Origin: Labilibaculum sp032125735
GTDB taxonomy: Bacteria; Bacteroidota; Bacteroidia; Bacteroidales; Marinifilaceae
Direction: 5' to 3'
Length of the DNA stretch: 5,017 nucleotides
NCBI GenBank assembly: GCA_032125735.1
Contig: JAQBBZ010000188.1
Location: forward strand, 1-5,017
The translations under genes were made by a program, and so were the position numbers. The notes below the pieces were generated by a model. That model searched no databases. It was not told where the DNA came from and saw only the letters and a list, made by a program, of their open reading frames with translations. Numbering within the stretch: the stretch's first letter is position 1; each line of letters starts with the position of its first letter. This document shows, piece after piece, positions 4,645 through 5,017 of the stretch.

Positions 4645-4683
4645 AGAGGGCATCCCATAAAGGATGCCCTCTCTTTATGGGAT
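4645..4683. promoter_or_regulatory. Two overlapping, mutually exclusive 11-bp hairpins
   Basis: AGAGGGCATCC (4645-4655) pairs perfectly with GGATGCCCTCT (4662-4672) over a 6-nt loop. ATCCCATAAAG (4652-4662) pairs perfectly with CTTTATGGGAT (4673-4683) over a 10-nt loop. The stems share 4652-4655 and 4662, and each stem's strand occupies the loop of the other, so only one can form at a time, as in attenuators and riboswitch expression platforms. CCCATAAA also occurs at 4514-4521 and could compete for the same partner. No T-run follows, so neither is a plain terminator. Confidence 0.5.
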
Positions 4684-4701
4684 TGATTCAATTGAGAAAA
4701 A

Positions 4702-4799
4702 CAAAGCTTTTGCAGGCAATTATTCGGTAGGCTGCAAGTTGGCAGGTTTGACAGCTTGAATCGTCAGTTCGATTTCCTACTTTAGCAAAGCTTTTACAG
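4702..4799 (+). repeat. 14-bp direct repeats flanking a weakly tRNA-like segment
   Basis: CAAAGCTTTTGCAG (4702-4715) and CAAAGCTTTTACAG (4786-4799) match at 13 of 14 positions, 84 bp apart. Between them, GTAGG (4727-4731) can pair with CCTAC (4776-4780), enclosing CTGC-AAGTTG-GCAG (4732-4745), TGAC/GTCA (4749-4752 with 4763-4766) and GTTCGATTT (4767-4775). This recalls a tRNA with D-arm and T-loop sequence. It lacks a proper anticodon arm and T stem and is only 54 nt long, so it is not a working tRNA. It could be a tRNA-derived remnant, an attachment-like site or coincidence. Confidence 0.3.
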
Positions 4800-4945
4800 A
4801 TGATATCTCTATAAGAGTAGCTATTACACTTACACCACTCTATGAGATGGATAAGTGTATGTTTTAAGATCGATAAAAGAAATATAAGTGTACATACACA
4901 TTCACAAGCGTTACCAACAAGCCTAAGAAAAAAGACAGCGACATA

Positions 4946-5017
4946 ATGAAAATTGACATGACAACAAATATTGACAGCGAAATAAGGCAAATCGAACTGA
5001 ATGCCGACCACATCAGC
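4946..5017 (+). CDS. Start of an unidentified gene, cut by right edge
   Basis: An ATG at 4946 opens a frame that continues to the window edge: 24 residues beginning MKIDMTTNIDSE and containing IRQIELNADHIS. The codons are ordinary and the upstream sequence is A-rich (AAGAAAAAAGACAG), like many Bacteroidota starts. A second in-frame ATG at 4958 is an alternative. The frame is already open from 4877 but has no usable start codon before 4946. A 34-codon frame at 4842-4946 ends in a TAA that overlaps this ATG (TAATG); it has no visible homology and may be chance. Too little is present to assign a family. Confidence 0.5.
   Translation, partial: MKIDMTTNIDSEIRQIELNADHIS

Noticed and set aside
4842..4946. 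34-codon plus-strand frame whose TAA overlaps the ATG at 4946
   Set aside because: It is too short, has no ribosome-binding site or homology, and an overlapping stop-start can arise by chance; it is mentioned only with the partial gene.
4688..5011. 107-codon minus-strand frame at the right end
   Set aside because: Its composition is Cys/Phe/Ile-rich without a recognisable domain, and it overlaps the direct repeats and the more plausible plus-strand gene start at 4946.

Overview
The window looks like an AT-rich chromosomal segment from a member of the Bacteroidota, probably a marine or anaerobic lineage. The evidence is promoter-like elements of the Bacteroidota type (TAnnTTTG at -7 with TTTG about 20 bp upstream, best seen before the gene at 2136), A-rich translation starts mostly without a Shine-Dalgarno, and gene families common in anaerobic Bacteroidota (DUF134, NifX-like, DUF5320). 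Placement below phylum is a guess.

Layout. Positions 1-856 (minus) hold the first 285 codons of a tryptophan synthase beta chain (trpB), which runs off the left edge. Its divergent upstream region (857-1237) holds a -7 box, a long bulged stem and a terminator-like hairpin, all placed to act on the trpB transcript: a candidate attenuation leader or structured regulatory RNA. An NADPH-type short-chain dehydrogenase follows at 1238-2002 (plus), with its own terminator.

Positions 2136-3270 form a compact four-gene operon: a DUF134 DNA-binding protein with a zinc ribbon, a NifX/NifB-like dinitrogenase-cofactor family protein, and two tandem small glycine-rich DUF5320-like proteins. Its promoter carries a perfect 18-bp palindrome between the -33 and -7 boxes. 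That is a clear candidate operator, perhaps for the DUF134 protein or a metal-responsive repressor.

From about 3400 to 4945 there is mostly non-coding, highly structured DNA around one small cysteine-rich gene (DUF1289-like, 3878-4072). Upstream of it lie four 73-74 bp imperfect hairpin units at a 95-97 bp pitch; the array runs exactly into the gene's start codon. Downstream lies a second, unrelated array of about 14 CTGTAAG heptamers at strictly alternating 20/21 bp spacing, roughly two helical turns. A strong terminator, further hairpins, a pair of overlapping mutually exclusive 11-bp hairpins and a weakly tRNA-like segment follow. The start of another plus-strand gene (4946 onward) is cut by the right edge.

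The left part is ordinary metabolism and a known type of metal-cofactor cluster. The most novel material is the pair of different periodic arrays flanking the DUF1289 gene, followed by the trpB leader and the palindromic operator.
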